Of a stretch of DNA of 64,000 nt, positions 59,189 through 64,000 are shown one piece after another. The notes below the pieces were generated by a model that made no database searches, had not been told where the DNA came from, and saw only the letters and a list, made by a program, of their open reading frames with translations. This stretch comes from Kingdonia uniflora (lineage: Eukaryota > Streptophyta > Magnoliopsida > Ranunculales > Circaeasteraceae). The stretch covers positions 186,001 through 250,000 of the forward strand of contig JACGCM010000510.1 of assembly GCA_014058105.1 (NCBI GenBank). Reading direction: 5' to 3'. The position numbers were made by a program, and so were the translations under genes. How positions within the stretch are numbered: the first letter of the stretch is position 1; every line of letters starts with the position of its first letter.

Positions 59189-60666
59189 ATCTACAACGAT
59201 CATATCAGTATATGTCACGTCTCAGGGAGATGTCCAAATCGCCGAGAAATTGGTGTTAAAACTGGGCAGTTCACAGGAAAAAAAAATGACGTATTTAGGT
59301 CATACTGACATCAGCAAGGTTAATTATTTTAAAAAAAATATTTAATACCTATTTATGATGTTATTAGATCCTGATTAAATTTTAGAAATTGGACTGGATC
59401 AGACCTAATCCATTATTGACATGGCAGTAACACGTGTCAATGATACGTGACATGCTGACGTAGGCAGGTGGGGTCACCATGCTGACGTGGCAGTGACACA
59501 TGTTAAGGACATGTGGTATGATAGTGGCATGCCATGGATCTGTCACGTGGCAGACAGTGGCACGCCAAGGGTATGCCATGAGGCACACACAGTAGCATGC
59601 CATGGGCATGACATGTGGTAGTCTAGAATTTTGATATGTGACAAACATGTAACAGTATTGTTCACGTGTCACGTGGATGCACAGTATTGTGTCACGTGGC
59701 AGCACATAATTTTGCCACGTGGCAGTCCAAAATTTTAATACGAGACAGTACCTATTGGGTGACACGTGGCACATGGTTTGACTTGGTCAAACTGGTCCAG
59801 ACCGGTAAATCCGGTCCAGGACCGGTTCAGACACTAAATTGGTTATAGAGAGCTCAATTTTTGGTCAAATTGAGTTAATTTTTTTTTTTTTGAAAAATTC
59901 ATAGTTGCTGGACCTACCCCATGGAGGGCCCATTTTTAATTTATTTAATGAAAAATATTTTTTAATATTTTTTGGGAACAAACGCCTCGTATAGGAAAAC
60001 TGACTTACTTATATGTTATATAATTAAGTACATGGATTAATACCTATTTAAATAACTTACGATAACTAATAGGATATTAATGGTATTCCCCTAAGATACT
60101 AATTATCATGATCAGGAATCATAGATTATATGAAACCAATACTAATTTAAAATACGACTAGGAGTCATATCAAAATTATTGTTAATTGTCAAGGACAAAT
60201 AATTAGAGCTCAATTGGGAATTGACTTAGTCTTATTTCTAAAAAACTTAATGTATGAGGAACCACTTTACGTATCTAGTTACAATTAGATATTATATGAT
60301 AGCATTTAGAGGTATATAGGCATTTATAGCAACTTATAATACTCTAGAAAGTTAGTTTAAAGATAGGTATAATTTATCTATCTTATGAACCCAACAAACT
60401 TTAGGGTGGGATCACTTGTCAACTAAACATCTAATACCCCTCATATTCGTAACAAATTGGTCATTTGGTTATACTATACCAACCTTATAAAATTTTAGGG
60501 ATTAGAACGCCCTATTTGTTAAAATAAAGAACACAATATCTAGTGGTTTTGAATAGCTGTAAGACTCTATTAAAACGCACTTTAAAGTTAAGATCACCAT
60601 TTTACGTGGTAAAATTGGAATTTGACGTTTAATAGAATCTCATGAGTATAAAGCCATGAACAGGCT

Positions 60667-60825
60667 TCACTTGCAAGTAATGATTGAGAATCATATACTT
60701 CATTACGTTATATACTATGAACCACAAGTAATGATTGGAAATCATGTACTTACATAGGAATTCATGAGTAATAGGATATGAACAAGGCTCACCTACAAGT
60801 AATGATTGGGAATTACTGACTTGAA
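60667..60825. repeat. Three imperfect direct repeats
   Basis: The phrase AAGTAATGATTG[A/G][A/G]AAT occurs three times, near 60674, 60727 and 60797, each followed by a short inverted part (for example ATGATT..AATCAT). The role is unknown. Confidence 0.6.
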
Positions 60826-60829
60826 TACT

Positions 60830-63800
60830 ATAAATTACATTTATGCACATAATATTTATCAAATACTACTACTGGTATTAATATACATGCATAATAGATG
60901 TTGGTGACACTCAACATTGAGTATCTCCCATACTACAATTTTATTTTCAGGTATCAATAAACTTGACCTCTATGGATACTGAAATAATTTACTATTGCAA
61001 AATCTGGAAAAGATTATTATTGAGAACAATGAGTCACTAAATGACAAAGTAGAAGCTTCATTACACCTTTGCCTCCATATTCAGGAAGACTTGATAATGG
61101 ATTACCCTATACTATTATAGTATTATATGACTGTGGCAGAATTTTTATTCAGTAGTGCAACTCTACTGTAATCTCACATGGAGAAATAGTTGAGGTAAAT
61201 AAAGATATTGGGAATATTTTATTTCATTTTCTACGCTTCAAATAGTGTGCTCCGGAGGCAACATTTGATAGATCATTATACACCCAAACCTAATTCAAGT
61301 TTACTTCATTTATGGGCAAAACGATGAGCTACTAGTTAGGAGCCTCAAGCTTATGCATATTAAAAGTAAGCATGTGTTAGGGTCGCACAATGTTAGGTTT
61401 AGTGACAGGTAAAGTTGCAGACATGGTCGCAACCATGGATAGACGAGAGGTGGTAACAACAACAAGATTCAATTTTAGCTATTAGTAACTTGAGGCAAGG
61501 GGAACAAGAAGTTCATCAATTAACCAAAAATGGAATATGAAAAATTCTATAATGGATACGAGATAGTCGGGCACGGGATTGCAAGGCACCCCATACGATC
61601 TACAACGATCAGCCCCAGACTTATCTAATGATTGCAGCTGACACAGACCTCGCCACAGTAGAGTCTGTGGCCATAGATTTCTCCTATGATACCAATGCAA
61701 CTTTGAATCAAGTTCTAAGAATGAACAATAATAAATTCTTAATAGATGAATGATGTCACCTAGAAAACATTGCCAAATAGTACCTTTACTTGTTGCACAA
61801 TAGTAGTTTTGCTTTATTAGTTCTATCATTGACTGAGTTGGGAACTCTTCAGTATTTAGTTTAATAGAATGCTCGTGACATGCACTGGTTTGGTATCCCA
61901 TCTATGTGAGATTGTTCTTTGATTTTCTTTTATGAATTTATTGCTTGGGAAGTAGTTAAATTCCATGTATGATAGTTGATCTACTATATATAACCTGCCT
62001 AAGGATTTGTCTGCTCATTGAGCATGACCGATAATCGAATGAGTTGCGACATATATCTAAGAGACATTGGTACCACGCTCTCAATCCTTTTGAGATATGA
62101 ACATATTTCTTGTCTCTAACCTTGTGCATCGGGGATGTCACGAATATCATTGGCATGACCAACATGATAGAAGACACTGAGTGTGTTACGCTATTACTCT
62201 CTAACGGTACGATACGGGGTATCTAGTCCACCTTTTACACTAGTAAATTCAACAAAATTTACTGAGTTTAAGGAGATACATGATAATGTTTATCACGTCA
62301 TGACTATTAGAAAAAATAACTGACAATGTTTTGTGCATTCCCTCTATATCTAAAGGTTAGAACACATTATTATAACAGTTTCCAATATACTCCTTCGCGC
62401 TCGGATAGTGAAGAGGATTATCAGGATTATATTTTAACTTTCCTTAAAAGTAGAGAAGATCTAGAGAGTGTTATAACGATTGCTTTCAAGGAAAGTCTAT
62501 TATTTTATCCTAGTATAACCAAGGTAGAGTGGGACCTCCAGCCTTTGCTCCAGCCACATTCATAGAGACACATGTAGACCTATCCATCCACATAGTGGCC
62601 CACTTGAGTATTTATGGTCATAATGATGCATCTAGAAGATGGTCTTATGTTTGCCTATTAATAAAATCTAGGAATGCAATGTTAGTACGACTTCTCACTT
62701 AAATAATTCGATCGCAGGCTCAGTTCCTGGATTAACCGATCAAAGTCGATCGATGCGACTTGACAAGGGCTTGTGAGTTGGACCCACAGGCTTTTGATGA
62801 TTATTTTATCACTATATAGGATCGATGATTAAGCATCGTGAGTACCCCATACCATACCCAACTCGGGATTGGCGGAGAACCTAATCAAGCAATTTAGGAT
62901 AATCGCTAGACCACTATTATTACGATCACAACTTTTAGCTAGTGTGTGAGATATGCATTCTTGCTCCCATAACACTTATCAGGGTTCGTCCCATAGCAAG
63001 TCATTAATTTTTTTTCTTAAAAACGACTAATAACTGGGTCGGAGCCCGATGCCTCCCATCGATGAACATTTGGATGTTTTGTACAAGTGTTAATCGCACT
63101 ACCACAATGTATGAAGATGGGACCCTCAACGTCGGCCTTGTATTATGTGGGTTATGATTCACATCTATCACTATATATTTGACACTCATATGCGACGTAT
63201 ATATTGTAGGGCAGATGATTGTCACTTTGATGAGACGATATTCTCAGCATTGGGGGGGAGATATGACAGTCAATGCTAAGGATGTTTCCAGAATTAGTTA
63301 AAAAACATCATCATTGTCTCATCTAGATCCCTTAACATAAGTTTAGCGACAATAAAGTTCAACGTATTAGAAACCTCCAATAGGTCATAAAAGAATTGCT
63401 AGGCACGTTCATAGGCACTATTAAAGTATCGTAAGTGTATGTACCTACAAGTAATACACCTACATAGTTGAACATTTCAAGAGAATTAGTACCACAACTG
63501 AACATTCCGGGGTAATTAGTACCGCAAACGAATATGAGGCTCGCGCTTAATGCGGAGCACAACACCGTTGGAAGAAAGTATTACGAGCCAGGGAGTAACA
63601 GAATAAGGGAGAAATATGACTAATGGTATAGTTGGTTCATCAAGGATAGAACCACCCATCGACGAGGAAATAGTAGCTACGCGACCAGCTGATGTATTAC
63701 GAGATTAGCTCGAGGTGGCACACACGTATGATAATAAGAAGATATCGATCTATTAAAAGTTTGTAATAGCACAACGTAGGATCGTTCAGTAGACATTTGT

Positions 63801-64000
63801 CGACAAGGTATTCATGTTCGATGTTGTGCTCACAATTAAGGATGAGGATTCAAAACTACTTATTGTAAACGACTATGAGTTGTTGTACATTGGTCAAAGT
63901 GGGTGTCTGGAATCCAAGCAGAGCTCAGCTTGATAGCATAATGTGAAGTGATACCATAGAGCCTGTAAATGGGAATGGTACGGAAACACGATTAACTCGG
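60830..64000. other. Copy B interior, nothing recognised
   Basis: Only short frames. I looked for gag, protease and polymerase motifs on both strands and found none. Confidence 0.4.

Larger units (their letters stand above)
57477..64000 (+). mobile_element. LTR element copy B, running off the right edge
   Basis: The LTR is 57477-57745 (TGTTAGGAGTTGGGTCC to TTATTATCCAACA). The next 3 kb is the inverted counterpart of 1-5974 minus the TIR element 227-4555. The part from 60650 to the edge has no counterpart in the window. I see no gag, protease, RT or integrase motif anywhere in it, and the many frames are short. A MITE is nested at 58060-59188. Confidence 0.72.

Noticed and set aside
62326..62565. 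79-residue frame in copy B
   Set aside because: No recognised retroelement motif. The composition does not stand out from the surroundings.

Overview
The window is nuclear DNA of a flowering plant, most likely a eudicot. Two host genes keep a normal structure: a single-exon C2H2 zinc-finger gene with the plant QALGGH signature (9371-10198, minus) and a five-exon gene for the Golgi Qb-SNARE GOS11 (43250-56734, minus). The rest is mostly transposable elements in nested layers, many of them bounded by terminal repeats and target-site duplications (TSDs) that can be read directly.

Layout. 1-6206 is the end of a low-coding LTR element in minus orientation (copy A, LTR 5975-6206). It is interrupted at a TAA by a 4.3-kb TIR element (227-4555) that carries a broken ADP/ATP-carrier copy, which is itself split by LTR-retrotransposon pieces including an Athila-type LTR. 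6207-9370 shows nothing recognisable. The zinc-finger gene follows. 10199-20640 is intergenic with several small TIR elements (12465-12818, 16157-17260, 17398-19261, 20264-20623), a 2.4-kb solo LTR with TSD AGTAT (13585-15953), and two unidentified exon-like segments near 19350-19918.

20639-42140 is one large PIF/Harbinger element with long inverted ends. It holds a decayed DDE transposase (plus), a decayed Myb/SANT-like ORF1 (minus), and an intron-containing plant-mobile-domain-like pseudogene. A 13.8-kb Ty3/gypsy element of the Tat type (20804-34610, TSD AGTCT) sits inside its left end. The Tat element has gag, protease, RT, two RNase H domains and integrase, all broken by stops and frameshifts, then a 121-bp tandem-repeat array, then an intron-containing antisense gene with its own TATA-like box.

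GOS11 spans 13.5 kb because its third intron is 12.3 kb long and filled with transposons: a Mutator-like pair of nested TIR elements, a full-length 6-kb L1-type LINE with a 16-bp TSD, and a possible hAT-type element. Upstream of GOS11, 57477-64000 is a second copy (copy B) of the same LTR element as copy A, in opposite orientation. Copies A and B serve as empty-site controls for each other's insertions.

The most unusual items are the Harbinger element that appears to have captured a gene with a 5'UTR intron, the spliced antisense gene inside the Tat element, and the layered AAC capture and disruption at the left. No tRNA, rRNA or CRISPR was found. All transposon coding regions seen here look inactive.
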